Shown here: positions 18,317 through 28,287 of the stretch, in pieces
Position numbering within the stretch: the first letter of the stretch is position 1
Layout: each line of letters begins with the position of its first letter
NCBI GenBank assembly: GCA_003565625.1
Contig: PXBD01000067.1
Location: forward strand, 1 to 64,000
From: Gammaproteobacteria bacterium
Lineage (GTDB): Bacteria > Pseudomonadota > Gammaproteobacteria > Xanthomonadales > Wenzhouxiangellaceae
Direction of reading: 5' to 3'
Length of the DNA: 64,000 nucleotides
Position numbers and translations under genes: made by a program
The notes under the pieces: generated by a model
Seen by the model: the letters and a program-made list of their open reading frames with translations, nothing else
The model's database searches: none
What the model was told of the DNA's origin: nothing

Positions 18317-19109
18317 CGCGCTTCTCCCGGCGGCGCCGGCGGCGCTGCAGATAACGACCGCGCACGGTCAGAACCGGGCCGGACAAGGTATACAGGATGC
18401 CGATGGTGAACAGAACCGCCGGCAGATCTACCGCCAGCAGCACGACGATGACCAGCAGCAGGAAAATCCAGGCAAACGGCACCCGGTCGGAAGCCGGCCA
18501 GGCCTTGAAACTGAAATAGCGCACCCGCGACACCATCAGTGTGCCCAGCAACACGGTCAGCACCAGCAGCGGCCAGGCCAGCACTTCCGGGCCAATATCA
18601 CGGCTGATGCTGAACCAGACCGTAGCCAGGATGGTGCCGGCCGCAGCCGGGCTGGCCAGCCCCTGGAAAAAAGCCTTGTCGGCGACCCCGGCCTGGGTGT
18701 TGAAGCGCGCCAGGCGGAGCGCGGCGCAGGCCGAGTAGAAGAACGCAGCCAGCCAGCCCAGCTTGGCGCCCACGGTATCGGGATGCCCGAGATCGCCCAT
18801 CGCCCAGGTAAACACCAGCACCGCCGGGGCAATCCCGAACGAAACCATGTCGGACATGCTGTCGTACTGCACCCCGAAATCGGACTGGGTATTGGTCATG
18901 CGGGCCACGCGCCCGTCGAGGCCGTCGAGCAGCCCGGCCACGAGAATGGCCACACAGGCAGCCACGGCCTGCCCGTCAATCGCCGCCACGATGGCGTAAA
19001 ACCCGGCCATGAGCGCGGCCGTAGTCAAGGCGTTGGGCAACAGGAACGCGCCCCGCACCGGACGCGGTCGCTTGGTCTCTGCGTTCGGCTCGGGCGGCAG
19101 TTCCGGCAT
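18303..19109 (-). CDS. pssA: CDP-diacylglycerol-serine O-phosphatidyltransferase
   Basis: It makes phosphatidylserine from CDP-diacylglycerol and serine in the inner membrane. The 268-residue multi-helix protein contains the CDP-alcohol phosphotransferase signature DG-RV-AR-x8-G-x3-D-x3-D (in [14 protein letters not shown]...YDSMSD, about 62-90). The length and integral-membrane form match the Bacillus/type II PssA rather than the soluble E. coli enzyme. A related phosphatidyl-transferase activity cannot be fully excluded. It is first of pssA-holD-rimI-nitrilase and divergent from proS. Confidence 0.85.
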   Translation of the reverse strand: MPELPPEPNAETKRPRPVRGAFLLPNALTTAALMAGFYAIVAAIDGQAVAACVAILVAGLLDGLDGRVARMTNTQSDFGVQYDSMSDMVSFGIAPAVLVFTWAMGDLGHPDTVGAKLGWLAAFFYSACAALRLARFNTQAGVADKAFFQGLASPAAAGTILATVWFSISRDIGPEVLAWPLLVLTVLLGTLMVSRVRYFSFKAWPASDRVPFAWIFLLLVIVVLLAVDLPAVLFTIGILYTLSGPVLTVRGRYLQRRRRRREKRDAAP

Positions 19110-19181
19110 GGTCTGGCAACAGCGGCAAAATCAACGGCGACAGAGTATCACCGATGCCATCTGCCTTGGCTCATGCTGAAC

Positions 19182-19209
19182 TCGACCGGGTGACGGATCG
19201 CGGTAGAAT
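19182..19209 (+). promoter_or_regulatory. Putative sigma-70 promoter of proS
   Basis: TCGACC (-35-like, four of six consensus bases), a 16-base spacer, and TAGAAT (-10, 19204-19209), ending 37 bases before the proS ATG. Confidence 0.4.
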
Positions 19210-19246
19210 CTGCGCCTGCCTCCGCCCAATCGATACCCCGACCCGC

Positions 19247-20950
19247 ATGAGAATCTCTGCCTTTCACCTGACCACCCAGCGCGAAGTTCCCGCCGATGCC
19301 GAAATCGTCAGCCACCAGCTGATGCTCCGAACCGGCATGATCCGCAAGCTCACCTCCGGTATCTACACCTGGACCCCGCTGGGACTGAAGGTGCTGCGCA
19401 AGGTCGAACAGGTGGTCCGCGAGGAAATGGACGCCTCGGGCAGCCTGGAAATGCTCATGCCCTCGGTCCAGCCGGCCGAGCTTTGGCAGGAAAGCGGGCG
19501 CTGGGACGACTTCGGGCCGCTGCTGTTGAAAATGGCCGACCGAGCCGGGCGCGAGTTCGCCTTCGGCCCCACCCACGAAGAGGTCATCACCGAATTCGCC
19601 CGCGCCGAGGTCCGCTCCTACAAGCAGCTGCCGATCTGCTTTTACCAGATCCAGACCAAGTTTCGCGACGAGATCCGGCCGCGCTTCGGCGTGATGCGGG
19701 CGCGCGAGTTCCTGATGAAAGACGGCTATTCCTTCCACGTGGACGAAGAATGCCTGGGCCGCTTCTACCAGGTCATGTTCGACACCTACACCCGGATTTT
19801 CGAGCGCCTGGGGCTGGAGTTCAAGGCGGTCGAGGCCGACAGCGGCGCCATCGGCGGCGCGGTCAGCCACGAGTTTCATGTATTGGCCGACTCCGGTGAG
19901 GACCAGATCGCCCACGTACCCGACGGCTCGTTTGCCGCCAACGTCGAGCGTGCCGAAGCAGTTGCCGTCGGCGAGCGCGCCGAACCGACCGAGAAACTGC
20001 GCCTGGTCGACACCCCGGATGCCAAAACCATCGCCGAGTTGGTCGAGCAGTTCGACGTGCCGATCGAAAAAACGGTCAAGACCCTGGTGGTCGAGGCCAG
20101 CCGCTCCTCGGGACAGGAACTGATCGCGCTGCTGATCCGCGGCGACCACGAGCTCAATGCGGTCAAAGCCGAAAAACATCCCGACGTGGCCAGCCCGCTG
20201 CGCATGGCCACCGAGGAGGAAATTCGCGCAGTCATCGACGCCGGCCCGGGCAGTCTCGGGCCCTTCCGCCTGACCATCCCCTGCATCGCCGACCGCCAGG
20301 TGGCCTTGATGAGCGATTTCGTTTGCGGCGGCAACATCGACGGCAAGCACTACTTTGGCCTGAACTGGGTGCGCGACGTGGCCGTGCCGAAAACCGCCGA
20401 CCTGCGCAGCGTGGTCGCCGGCGATCCGGCGCCCGACGGGTCGGGCGAGCTGGCATTGCTCCGGGGCATCGAGGTCGGCCACATCTTCCAGCTCGGGCGC
20501 AAGTACTCCGAGGCCATGAACGCGGTGGTCATGGACGAAAACGGCCGCGCTGTCCACCCGGCCATGGGCTGCTACGGCATCGGCGTTTCGCGCATCGTTG
20601 CCTCTGCCATCGAGCAGAACCACGACGAGGCCGGCATCCTCTGGCCCGAACCGATGGCGCCGTTCGACGTTGTCCTTCTGCCCTTGAACGGCCACAAATC
20701 GCACCGCGTGCGCGAACTGGCCGAAAAATTCTACGACCAGCTGCGCGCCGCCGGCCTGGACGTGCTCATGGACGACCGCAACCAGCGCCCCGGCGTGATG
20801 TTCGCCGACGCCGAGCTGATCGGCATTCCACATCAACTGGTCATCGGTGACCGCGGCCTGGACAAGGGCATCGTCGAGTATCGCCAGCGTGGCGGAGAGA
20901 ATCAGGAAATCCCGATTAACGAAGCGGTCGAGTTCTTGAAGCAGGCTTGA
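19247..20950 (+). CDS. proS: Prolyl-tRNA synthetase (bacterial type)
   Basis: A class II synthetase charging tRNA-Pro. The 567-residue product has the bacterial long form: motif 1/2 region ([38 protein letters not shown]), the inserted editing (INS) domain (about 225-385, containing KTLVVEAS and ELNAVKAEK), motif 3 and the anticodon-binding domain (about 475-567). Start [13 protein letters not shown] matches the family; upstream Mets are rejected. It is divergent from pssA and convergent with mscS. Confidence 0.96.
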   Translation: MRISAFHLTTQREVPADAEIVSHQLMLRTGMIRKLTSGIYTWTPLGLKVLRKVEQVVREEMDASGSLEMLMPSVQPAELWQESGRWDDFGPLLLKMADRAGREFAFGPTHEEVITEFARAEVRSYKQLPICFYQIQTKFRDEIRPRFGVMRAREFLMKDGYSFHVDEECLGRFYQVMFDTYTRIFERLGLEFKAVEADSGAIGGAVSHEFHVLADSGEDQIAHVPDGSFAANVERAEAVAVGERAEPTEKLRLVDTPDAKTIAELVEQFDVPIEKTVKTLVVEASRSSGQELIALLIRGDHELNAVKAEKHPDVASPLRMATEEEIRAVIDAGPGSLGPFRLTIPCIADRQVALMSDFVCGGNIDGKHYFGLNWVRDVAVPKTADLRSVVAGDPAPDGSGELALLRGIEVGHIFQLGRKYSEAMNAVVMDENGRAVHPAMGCYGIGVSRIVASAIEQNHDEAGILWPEPMAPFDVVLLPLNGHKSHRVRELAEKFYDQLRAAGLDVLMDDRNQRPGVMFADAELIGIPHQLVIGDRGLDKGIVEYRQRGGENQEIPINEAVEFLKQA

Positions 20951-21002
20951 CGGGTTCCGGGTTCCTGGATCGGCAACTCAGGATATCGTTATAGCGGAGT
21001 TT

Positions 21003-22121
21003 TTAATCACTCGCCTCTGCCCCCGTTCGCACCCACACATCCCGCTGCGGAAACGGAATCTCGATGCCACACTCATTGAGGGCCTTGTAGATCTTGATGT
21101 AGAGCTCGTGGCTGACTCGGCCGCGCTCGACCGGGTGGTCGACCCAGCACAGCAGTTCGAAGTCCAGGCTGGAATCGCCGAAGCCGCGCATGCGCACGCG
21201 CGGGTCGGGGTCAGCACACACGCTGTCGTGATCACGAGCGATGGTTTCGAGCAGGCCAACCACCTGGTCTACATCCGAGCCGTAAGCCACGCCGACCTTG
21301 ATCCGGATGCGGAACTTGACCCAGCGCCCGCCTGACTCGTTGTAGATCTTGGAGTTGGCCATCTCCGAATTCGGCACGATGATCTCGACGTCGTCGCGGG
21401 TCAGCAGCCGGGTCGAGCGCAGGCCGACCTTGGTCACCTCGCCGCGCTCGCCGCCGTCGAGAACGATGTAGTCGCCCAGCCTGTACGGGGCATCGGCAAT
21501 GATGAAAAAGCCGGCAAACAGGTTGGCCAGGGTGTCGCGGGCGGCAAACCCGACTGCAATGCCGACCACGCCGGCCGAGGCCAGCCAGGCGGTCGGGTTG
21601 ATGTCCCAGACCATCAGCAAGGCGTAGGCGGCGGCACCGATAATGAGCAGGGTAATGACCAGCTCGAACAGCGGGATGGTGCGCTCCTCGACAATCTCGA
21701 AGCGGTCGCGGATGCGCGAGAGGATTTCCAGACCGATATGGCTGGCGCGCATGGCCGACTTGATCAGCCGGATGATCAGCAGGCTGAGCAAGACATTGAT
21801 CAGGATCCGCTCCACGCCCTCGCTGAAACCGACAACCTGGATCGCCAGGACGGCAGAAATATAGGCCACGATCAGGGCCGCGACGTTGGCGACGATGCGC
21901 AGCAGGCGCGTATCCAGACCGCTGTCGACCCCGGAGGTCAGCTTGCCGCCCCACTGCAGTACCAGCAAGCGCCCGATGACCGCCAGCGACACCCCGACCA
22001 CCAGCACGATCAGGGCCAGCACCGGTGGATAGGTGGCGAGGAAATCCCAGGTTCCGGCCAGCGTTTCGGGCAACCAGTGCGGCGCCGGGGCTGGCGGAGC
22101 GCCCGCTGCCAAAGTGCTCAT
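21003..22121 (-). CDS. MscS-family mechanosensitive channel
   Basis: An inner-membrane channel of about 372 residues that probably releases solutes under hypo-osmotic stress. It has four or more helices, the pore helix GIAVGFAARDTLANLFAGFFIIADAPYRLGD, the beta domain (GERGEVTKVGLRSTRLLTRDDVEIIVPNSEM) and a soluble C-terminal region ending RDVWVRTG. It is longer than E. coli MscS (286) owing to extra N-terminal helices. Start MSTLAAGAP overlaps the trhO stop (ATGA). Confidence 0.88.
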   Translation of the reverse strand: MSTLAAGAPPAPAPHWLPETLAGTWDFLATYPPVLALIVLVVGVSLAVIGRLLVLQWGGKLTSGVDSGLDTRLLRIVANVAALIVAYISAVLAIQVVGFSEGVERILINVLLSLLIIRLIKSAMRASHIGLEILSRIRDRFEIVEERTIPLFELVITLLIIGAAAYALLMVWDINPTAWLASAGVVGIAVGFAARDTLANLFAGFFIIADAPYRLGDYIVLDGGERGEVTKVGLRSTRLLTRDDVEIIVPNSEMANSKIYNESGGRWVKFRIRIKVGVAYGSDVDQVVGLLETIARDHDSVCADPDPRVRMRGFGDSSLDFELLCWVDHPVERGRVSHELYIKIYKALNECGIEIPFPQRDVWVRTGAEASD

Positions 22122-23056
22122 GCCGTCGAGCTCTCGTGGTCTTTCTGGTGTTGCCCTTGCGGGCCCAGATGCGAGTCTCCGCGCTGTCGGGCCAGGGCAA
22201 TCTGGCGAACGCGTTCGCGGATCCCAGCCAGACGGGCAGGCTCGAAGCGTCGCCCACACAGCGCGCAATCACCGTTTTCAGCCACCGGCGGCATGCCGTT
22301 GTCGGGTAAATCATCGTGGGGATGGCGGCAGCCGGCGCAAACCGGCCGCCTGCTGGGGCGCAGATTGCCGTCGAGGCTGACCCGGTCGTCAAACACGAAG
22401 CATTCGCCCTGCCACGAGGACGGCTGCCCGGCATACCGCTGCAGATAGGCCAGGATGCCGCCACGCAGATGAAAAACCTGCCGGTAACCCTCGGTCAAGA
22501 GCCAGGCGCTGGCCTTTTCGCAGCGAACGCCACCGGTGCAAAACATCGCCACCGGCTTGTCGCGATCCAGGTTGTGGCGGGCCCAGTCGGCGAACTCGGT
22601 AAAACTGTCGATGGCCGGGTTGACCGCATCGCGGAAACTCCCGATCCGGAATTCATAGTCGTTGCGGGTATCGACCAGCTGCACCGAATCGTCATCGAGC
22701 AGACGCTGCCACTCCTCCGGCTGCAGCGCCTGACCGGTCCGGACAAGCCCGGGGTTCAGGCCTTCGTCAAAAGTGATGATTTCCGGCCGAATGCGAACCT
22801 TGAGACGCAGGAACGGGACGGCATCCACCGGCAAACGGTTGATCACCGGGTCGGAAATTCCGTATTCATCGGCCAGCCAGCTCAACCAGGCTTCCAGGTC
22901 GCCGGACAGTCCACCCAAGGAAAAATTGATACCTTCCGAAGCAATCAACACCGTGCCCTTGAGGCGCAAACGCCGGGCCCGGGCCAGCAAACGCTCGCGC
23001 ATCAGCGGCAGTTGCGGCAGTGAGACAAACTGGTAAGCGCTGATCAATTCGGTCAT
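22118..23056 (-). CDS. trhO: tRNA uridine(34) hydroxylase, rhodanese-like
   Basis: Formerly YceA; it makes 5-hydroxyuridine at position 34 of certain tRNAs in an oxygen-dependent way. The 312-residue product has the N-terminal domain (LKGTVLIASEGINFSL, about 33-48), a rhodanese domain with active-site C173 (MFCTGGVRCEK), and a C-terminal Cys-rich stretch (CAGCRHPHDD; CALCGRRF) likely to bind zinc. Start MTELISAY is preceded by GGAAG, though MAHTIRK seven codons upstream is possible. The ATGA overlap couples it to mscS. Confidence 0.88.
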   Translation of the reverse strand: MTELISAYQFVSLPQLPLMRERLLARARRLRLKGTVLIASEGINFSLGGLSGDLEAWLSWLADEYGISDPVINRLPVDAVPFLRLKVRIRPEIITFDEGLNPGLVRTGQALQPEEWQRLLDDDSVQLVDTRNDYEFRIGSFRDAVNPAIDSFTEFADWARHNLDRDKPVAMFCTGGVRCEKASAWLLTEGYRQVFHLRGGILAYLQRYAGQPSSWQGECFVFDDRVSLDGNLRPSRRPVCAGCRHPHDDLPDNGMPPVAENGDCALCGRRFEPARLAGIRERVRQIALARQRGDSHLGPQGQHQKDHESSTA

Positions 23057-23116
23057 CTTCCGTATTGTATGCGCCATCTGCGCGCTCGGCCACGAGCGCT
23101 GAGAAAGAGAAAACAC

Positions 23117-23146
23117 TTGCGCTTGATTTGAAGGCAAGGCTACAAT
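23117..23146 (+). promoter_or_regulatory. Putative rpsB promoter
   Basis: TTGCGC (23117-23122), an 18-base spacer, and TACAAT (23141-23146). It sits about 240 bases upstream of rpsB and should drive the rpsB-tsf operon. Confidence 0.55.
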
Positions 23147-23149
23147 TGA

Positions 23150-23388
23150 TGAGTTTTGTTGGCTCCACGGAGTCGGCGAAGCAAAAAACACACGCTGATC
23201 GACACATGCTGCGGGGTTGCCCGTGTCGGCCCGGCCCCGAGAATCTCGGACCCGGCCCGGCACTACGGTTCGCGGCCATGGGATCAGCGGAGGCTCAAAC
23301 CCCGGACAAAGTGCGCACCATCGTCGCGGCGACCGCTCGGATTCGCCCGCCCGCGCCTTGAAGTCCAACGACAGGAAAGGAAACTGCA
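23150..23388 (+). promoter_or_regulatory. rpsB 5' leader (possible S2 autoregulatory RNA)
   Basis: The gene-free stretch between trhO and rpsB (23057-23388, 332 bases) holds only the rpsB promoter and this long leader. The leader is GC-rich with several imperfect inverted repeats, for example around 23221-23265 (GGCCCGGCCCCGAG facing CTCGGACCCGG). In E. coli and relatives the rpsB-tsf leader is bound by S2 to repress translation, so a similar role is inferred from position. AGGAAAGG-like sequence lies just before the ATG. Confidence 0.45.
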
Positions 23389-24468
23389 ATGCCCAACGTC
23401 ACCATGCGCCAGATGCTGGAAGCCGGCGTGCACTTCGGACACCAGACCCGCTACTGGAACCCCAAGATGGAACCGTTCATCTTCGGTGCCCGGGGCAAGA
23501 TCCACATTATCAACCTGGAAGAATCCCTGCCGCTGCTCAAGGAATCGCTGGATTTCCTGAGCCGTCTGGCCAGTCGCCGCGGCACGGTCATGTTCGTCGG
23601 GACCAAGCGCGCGGCCAGCCAGGCCATAGGCGAAGAGGCCGAGCGCTGCAACAGCCCTTACGTCTCCCATCGCTGGCTCGGCGGCATGCTGACCAATTTC
23701 CGCACCGTGCGCCAGTCCATCAACCGGCTCAAGGAACTCGAGCAGATGGAAGTTGACGGCAGCTTCGAGCGCCTGGTCAAGAAAGAAGTGTTGCAGCTGA
23801 CCCGTGAACGCGACAAACTGCAGCGCAGCCTGGGCGGCATCAAGAACATGAACGGGCTGCCGGACGCGCTGTTCGTGATCGATGTCGGGCACGAGGCCAT
23901 TGCCATTGCCGAGGCGCGCAAGCTCAAGATTCCGGTCATCGCGGTGGTCGATACCAATCATTCGCCCCAGGGCATCGACTACGTGATCCCCGGCAATGAC
24001 GACGCCATCCGCGCCATTCGTCTCTACACCCAGCTGGCCGCCGACGCGATCCTCGAAGGACGCGCATCAGCCCCGGTGCCAGCCGGTGATGCCGATGAAT
24101 TCGTCGAACTCGACGCTGACGGCAACCCCGTGGAAGCGCCGCCAGAAGACCAGGCCCGCAAGGCGCCGGCCCGGGTCGCCAAGAAGACTGCCCGCAAAAA
24201 GACCGTGGCCAAGGCTGCCGAACCGGTTGCCGACCCAGCGCCTGAGACACCGGCAGAAGAAGCCGCCCCAGTGTCGACTGCAGACGCACCGACCGAGACC
24301 GCAGCGGCCGAGACTGCACCAGCCGAGACCGTGCCGACCGAGGCTGTAGCCGAAGCGCCGGAAGCCACCGAGCCGGCCCCGGCCGCGCCGGCCAAGAAGA
24401 CCGGCAAGAAAAAAGCGGTCAAGAAAACCGCCACGAAATCGGCCGACGGTGCAGAGGGCGAGAGCTGA
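23389..24468 (+). CDS. rpsB: Small ribosomal subunit protein S2 with a long C-terminal tail
   Basis: An essential 30S protein. Residues 1-226 are a normal S2 ([61 protein letters not shown]). The remaining 133 or so residues form an Ala/Pro/Glu/Thr-rich tail with lysine clusters ([22 protein letters not shown]). E. coli S2 is about 241 residues. The tail is probably disordered and may contact RNA or other nucleic acid through its lysines; that is inference. First gene of the rpsB-rnhB operon. Confidence 0.96.
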   Translation: MPNVTMRQMLEAGVHFGHQTRYWNPKMEPFIFGARGKIHIINLEESLPLLKESLDFLSRLASRRGTVMFVGTKRAASQAIGEEAERCNSPYVSHRWLGGMLTNFRTVRQSINRLKELEQMEVDGSFERLVKKEVLQLTRERDKLQRSLGGIKNMNGLPDALFVIDVGHEAIAIAEARKLKIPVIAVVDTNHSPQGIDYVIPGNDDAIRAIRLYTQLAADAILEGRASAPVPAGDADEFVELDADGNPVEAPPEDQARKAPARVAKKTARKKTVAKAAEPVADPAPETPAEEAAPVSTADAPTETAAAETAPAETVPTEAVAEAPEATEPAPAAPAKKTGKKKAVKKTATKSADGAEGES

Positions 24469-24519
24469 GCATCCGCCACGCACAGTTGTATTCAAGAGAA
24501 TTTTCGAGGAAGCAGAGCA

Positions 24520-25389
24520 ATGAGCATTAGTGCAGCACAGGTCAAGGAACTTCGGGAGCGCACCGGCGCGGGCATGATGGAGTGCAAGAAAGCGCTGGTC
24601 GAGACCGGCGGGGACATGAACATCGCAATCGAACATCTGCGCAAATCCGGCCTGGCCAAGGCCGACAAGAAATCCGGTCGGGTTGCAGCCGAGGGGGCTG
24701 TAATCCAGGCCGGCGACGAGACCCACTCGGTGCTGGTGGAAATCAACTGCGAGACCGACTTCGTGGCCAAGGACGCCAACTTTCGCGGTTTTGCCGAGGA
24801 AGCGGCGGGCCTTGCCCTTGGCGTGAACAGCATCGACGAGCTCAACAATGCCAGCCTGGCCTCGGGTCACAGCGTCGAAGAGACCCGCCAGCAGCTGGTC
24901 GCGAAGCTGGGCGAAAACATCCAGCTGCGGCGCCTGGCACACCTGAAAGCCGACAGCGGCGTCGTCGCCAGCTATATCCATGGCGGGCGCATTGGTGTGC
25001 TGGTGGCCACTACCGGCAATGATCCTGACCTGGCGCGTGACATTGCAATGCACGTGGCTGCGCTCAATCCGGCCTACCGCGATGTGGCCGATGTCCCAGC
25101 CGAAGCGGTGGCCAAGGAAAAGGAAATTCTCGTTGCCCAGGCTGCCGAAAGCGGAAAGCCGCCTGAAATCATTGAGAAAATGGTCTCGGGCCGTCTCAAC
25201 AAGCATCTGGCCGGAATCACGCTCACCGGACAACCTTTCGTCAAGGACGGAGACGTGACCGTCGGCAAACTGCTCAAAGGCAAAGGCATCGAAGTGGTCG
25301 AGTTCGTTCGCCTGGAAGTCGGTGAGGGCATCGAGAAGGAAGAAAGCGACTTCGCGGCCGAAGTCATGCAGCAGGCGCGCGGCGGCTGA
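24520..25389 (+). CDS. tsf: Elongation factor Ts
   Basis: The nucleotide exchange factor for EF-Tu. The 289-residue protein begins with the UBA-like domain ([26 protein letters not shown], about 8-33) and contains the EF-Tu-contact motif [11 protein letters not shown] (about 78-88). Good Shine-Dalgarno (GAGGAAG). It follows rpsB by 51 bases, the standard pair. Confidence 0.97.
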   Translation: MSISAAQVKELRERTGAGMMECKKALVETGGDMNIAIEHLRKSGLAKADKKSGRVAAEGAVIQAGDETHSVLVEINCETDFVAKDANFRGFAEEAAGLALGVNSIDELNNASLASGHSVEETRQQLVAKLGENIQLRRLAHLKADSGVVASYIHGGRIGVLVATTGNDPDLARDIAMHVAALNPAYRDVADVPAEAVAKEKEILVAQAAESGKPPEIIEKMVSGRLNKHLAGITLTGQPFVKDGDVTVGKLLKGKGIEVVEFVRLEVGEGIEKEESDFAAEVMQQARGG

Positions 25390-25400
25390 CGGCGCCTGCC

Positions 25401-26117
25401 ATGAGCCAGCCCGCCACCATCCGCCGCATCCTGCTGAAGCTGAGTGGCGAGGCGCTGCTCGGCGAGCTGGACTACGGCATTGACCCCAAGATCAGCTCGC
25501 GTATTGCCGCAGAGGTCGCGGCGGTGATCGAGGCCGGCGTCCAGATCGGCGTGGTCGTGGGTGGCGGCAACATCTTCCGCGGCAAAGGCCTGGCCGCTTC
25601 CGGCATCGACCGGGTCACCGGCGACCATATGGGCATGCTGGCGACCGTCATGAATGCCCTGGCGATGCAGGATGCGCTGGAACGGGCCGGGGTCACTACC
25701 CGGGTCATGTCCGCGATTTCGGTGCGCGAAGTGTGCGAGGACTACATTCGCCGTCGCGCCATTCGTCATCTGGAAAAACAGCGCGCGGTGATTTTTGCCG
25801 CCGGCACCGGCAACCCGTTTTTCACCACCGACACCGCGGCCAGCCTGCGCGCTATCGAAATCGGCGCCGACCTGATGATCAAGGCGACCAAGGTCGACGG
25901 CATCTACACCGCCGACCCGATGAAGGACCCAGACGCCCGGCGCTACGACCAGGTCGACTACGACGAGGTAATCGAGCGCAAACTGCAGGTCATGGACACC
26001 AATGCCATCGTCCTGTGCCGAGACCAGTCGATGCCGATTCGGATCATCAACCTCAACAAGTCCGGCGAACTGCAGCGGCTGATTGCCGGTGAGCCCGTCG
26101 GCACGCTGGTCGGCTGA
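25401..26117 (+). CDS. pyrH: UMP kinase
   Basis: Phosphorylates UMP to UDP. The 238-residue amino-acid-kinase-fold protein has [11 protein letters not shown] (about 11-21), GGGNIFRG (53-60) and [35 protein letters not shown] (about 143-177). Typical length and position after tsf (11-base gap). Confidence 0.97.
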   Translation: MSQPATIRRILLKLSGEALLGELDYGIDPKISSRIAAEVAAVIEAGVQIGVVVGGGNIFRGKGLAASGIDRVTGDHMGMLATVMNALAMQDALERAGVTTRVMSAISVREVCEDYIRRRAIRHLEKQRAVIFAAGTGNPFFTTDTAASLRAIEIGADLMIKATKVDGIYTADPMKDPDARRYDQVDYDEVIERKLQVMDTNAIVLCRDQSMPIRIINLNKSGELQRLIAGEPVGTLVG

Positions 26118-26205
26118 GCGCATATTTCCGGGCATGGCGCCTGTACGGCGATTACAATGCTCGGCTACGGCTGGACACAACCGCAGGGATTCAGAGAGGT
26201 AGACC

Positions 26206-26763
26206 ATGCTCAAGGAAATCAACGCCGAATCGGATGCGCGCATGGAAAAAAGCATCGCGGTGCTCAAGGCCGAGCTGGCCAAGATTCGCACCGGACGCGC
26301 CCACCCCAGTCTGCTCGAACACGTCACGGTCGATTATTACGGGTCGGAAGTTCCTCTCAACCAGGCCGCGAACATCAATGCCGAGGATGCCCGAACCCTG
26401 AGCGTGGTGCCGTTCGACAAGTCCATGGTCGGCAAGATCGAAAAAGCGATCATGACCTCCGATCTTGGGCTCAACCCGGCCACCGCCGGAGTCAATATCC
26501 GGGTACCGCTGCCGGCGCTGACCGAAGAGCGGCGCGCCGACCTGGCCAAGGTCGTCCACCACGAAGGTGAAAACGCCAAGATCGCCATCCGTAATATCCG
26601 CCGCGACGCCAACCACCAGCTCAAGGAGTTTCAGAAAGAAAAGGAACTCACCGAAGACGACGTGCGCCGCGGCGAAACCATGATCCAGCAGCTGACCGAC
26701 CGCTACACCGGCCAGGTCGACGAACTGGTTGCGGCAAAAGAAAAGGAATTGATGGAGATCTGA
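26206..26763 (+). CDS. frr: Ribosome recycling factor
   Basis: With EF-G it splits post-termination ribosomes. The 185-residue product shows the RRF core: [20 protein letters not shown] (about 29-48) and the C-terminal helical domain ([26 protein letters not shown]). The ATG has GAGGTAG upstream. It lies 88 bases after pyrH and ends two bases before uppS, leaving no room for dxr, which lies between these genes in E. coli. Confidence 0.97.
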   Translation: MLKEINAESDARMEKSIAVLKAELAKIRTGRAHPSLLEHVTVDYYGSEVPLNQAANINAEDARTLSVVPFDKSMVGKIEKAIMTSDLGLNPATAGVNIRVPLPALTEERRADLAKVVHHEGENAKIAIRNIRRDANHQLKEFQKEKELTEDDVRRGETMIQQLTDRYTGQVDELVAAKEKELMEI

Positions 26764-26765
26764 GC

Positions 26766-27494
26766 GTGCCAGAACTGCCGCCCAGTCCTCATCATATCGC
26801 CATCGTCATGGATGGCAACGGGCGCTGGGCCATGCGTCGGGGCAAACCGCGTTCCTATGGGCACCAGGCCGGCAGCGAGGCGCTCAAGCGCACCGTCGAG
26901 GCGGTGATTCGGTGCGATGTGCCGGTTCTGACGGTGTTCGCCTTCTCGTGCGAAAACTGGCGCCGACCGCCGACCGAGGTCCGTAAACTGCTGGATCTGT
27001 TCCTGCGCGCGCTCAACAAGGATGTCCGGGAGCTGCACGAGCATGGCGTGCGGATCAACTTCATCGGCGAGCGCAGCGTGTTCAACCCCAGCCTGCGCGA
27101 AGGCATGGCCCAGGCCGAGCAGTTGACCTGCGGCAACCAGCGCCTGCAGCTCAACGTCGCGGTCAATTACAGCGGTCGCGCCGACGTGGTCGCAGCGGCC
27201 CGGCGCATCGCGGCCGCAGCAGCCACCGGTAACCTCGCCGCTGAGGACTTGACCGAGGCACGATTGAACGAGGAACTCACCCTGGCTCATTTGCCGCCAC
27301 CGGATCTGTTCATCCGCACCGGCGGTGAGAAACGCCTGTCGAACTTTCTGCTGTGGCAGATTGCCTACACCGAACTGCACTTCAGCGACGTCCTGTGGCC
27401 GGACTTCGGTGGCGACGCCCTGGAAGAAGCCCTGATCGACTTCGCTGGACGCGAGCGTCGCTTTGGTGGACTGAGTCGGGCCCGGAGTGCTTAG
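26766..27494 (+). CDS. uppS: Undecaprenyl diphosphate synthase (cis-prenyltransferase)
   Basis: Adds eight isopentenyl units to farnesyl diphosphate to give the C55 carrier for peptidoglycan and O-antigen synthesis. The 242-residue protein has the catalytic MDGNGRWAM (D16), the FSCENWRRP helix region (about 60) and RTGGEKRLSNFLLWQIAYTELHF (about 182-204). It starts at GTG and overlaps the GTG of cdsA by eight bases. Confidence 0.96.
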   Translation: MPELPPSPHHIAIVMDGNGRWAMRRGKPRSYGHQAGSEALKRTVEAVIRCDVPVLTVFAFSCENWRRPPTEVRKLLDLFLRALNKDVRELHEHGVRINFIGERSVFNPSLREGMAQAEQLTCGNQRLQLNVAVNYSGRADVVAAARRIAAAAATGNLAAEDLTEARLNEELTLAHLPPPDLFIRTGGEKRLSNFLLWQIAYTELHFSDVLWPDFGGDALEEALIDFAGRERRFGGLSRARSA

Positions 27495-28287
27495 GGCTCG
27501 CGTTCTTACCGCCATCGTGATGGTGGTCGCAGGCGCAAGCCTGTTGTTCCTGCTCCCGCCGCTGCCCTTTGCCATCGCCGCGGCCTTGCTTTTGCTGGGC
27601 GTGGGAGGACGTGAAGCCGGACGCCTGGCCGGCCTGGCCAACCCGATCCACTGGCTGGTCTATGCTGTCGCCCTGCTGAGCGCGGCAGCCACTCTCCATG
27701 CTGTCCTCGAGCCTGACCAACGCGAGCTGGTGCTCACGGCAAGCGCGCTGGCGTGGCTGGGCCTGATGCCGTGGCTGGCCCGGCCGGAGTTCGGGCGCCG
27801 GCGCACCGGGCTGAAGCTGGGAGCCCTGGCGCTGATTCTGCTGGGTGCCTGGCTGGCTCTGTCAGTCTTGCAGGCGCAGTCCCCGTGGCTGGTCGTGCTG
27901 CTCGTGGTGATCATTGCCGCGGCCGACATTGGCGCCTATTTCAGCGGCAAGACCATTGGCGGCCCCAAGCTCGCACCCCGTATCAGTCCCGGCAAAACCC
28001 GCGCCGGCGCTGCGGGTGGCCTGCTCGCAGCCACCATCGCCACCGTAATCGCCGTCAGCCTGCTGCCTGAGCGCACGTTCGCGCCGGCGCTGGCAGCCGT
28101 CCTGGGCCTGGTGCTGGCCGGGCTGTCAATCGGCGGTGATCTTTTCATCAGTCTGCTCAAGCGCCAGCAAGGCATCAAGGACTCCTCCTCGCTGCTGCCC
28201 GGCCACGGCGGGTTGCTGGATCGCTTCGACAGCCTCGGCGCCGCCCTGCCATTTTTTGCCCTGGCCTGGCTTTGGTGGGGCCAATGA
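27487..28287 (+). CDS. cdsA: Phosphatidate cytidylyltransferase
   Basis: Makes CDP-diacylglycerol, the substrate for PssA and PgsA, in the inner membrane. The 266-residue polytopic protein carries the CDP-transferase signature near the C-terminus: LLKRQQGIKDSSSLLPGHGG followed by LLDRFDS. Start is GTG within the uppS end. Its stop overlaps an ATG as ATGA, but the next gene expected in Pseudomonas and Xanthomonas, dxr, is missing. Confidence 0.95.
   Translation: MLRARVLTAIVMVVAGASLLFLLPPLPFAIAAALLLLGVGGREAGRLAGLANPIHWLVYAVALLSAAATLHAVLEPDQRELVLTASALAWLGLMPWLARPEFGRRRTGLKLGALALILLGAWLALSVLQAQSPWLVVLLVVIIAAADIGAYFSGKTIGGPKLAPRISPGKTRAGAAGGLLAATIATVIAVSLLPERTFAPALAAVLGLVLAGLSIGGDLFISLLKRQQGIKDSSSLLPGHGGLLDRFDSLGAALPFFALAWLWWGQ

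Noticed and set aside
19148-20836. 562-codon minus-strand frame
   Set aside because: Antisense shadow of proS.
24067-25233. 388-codon minus-strand frame with Gly/Arg-rich sequence
   Set aside because: Antisense to the S2 tail and tsf; low-complexity sequence mirrors the S2 tail.
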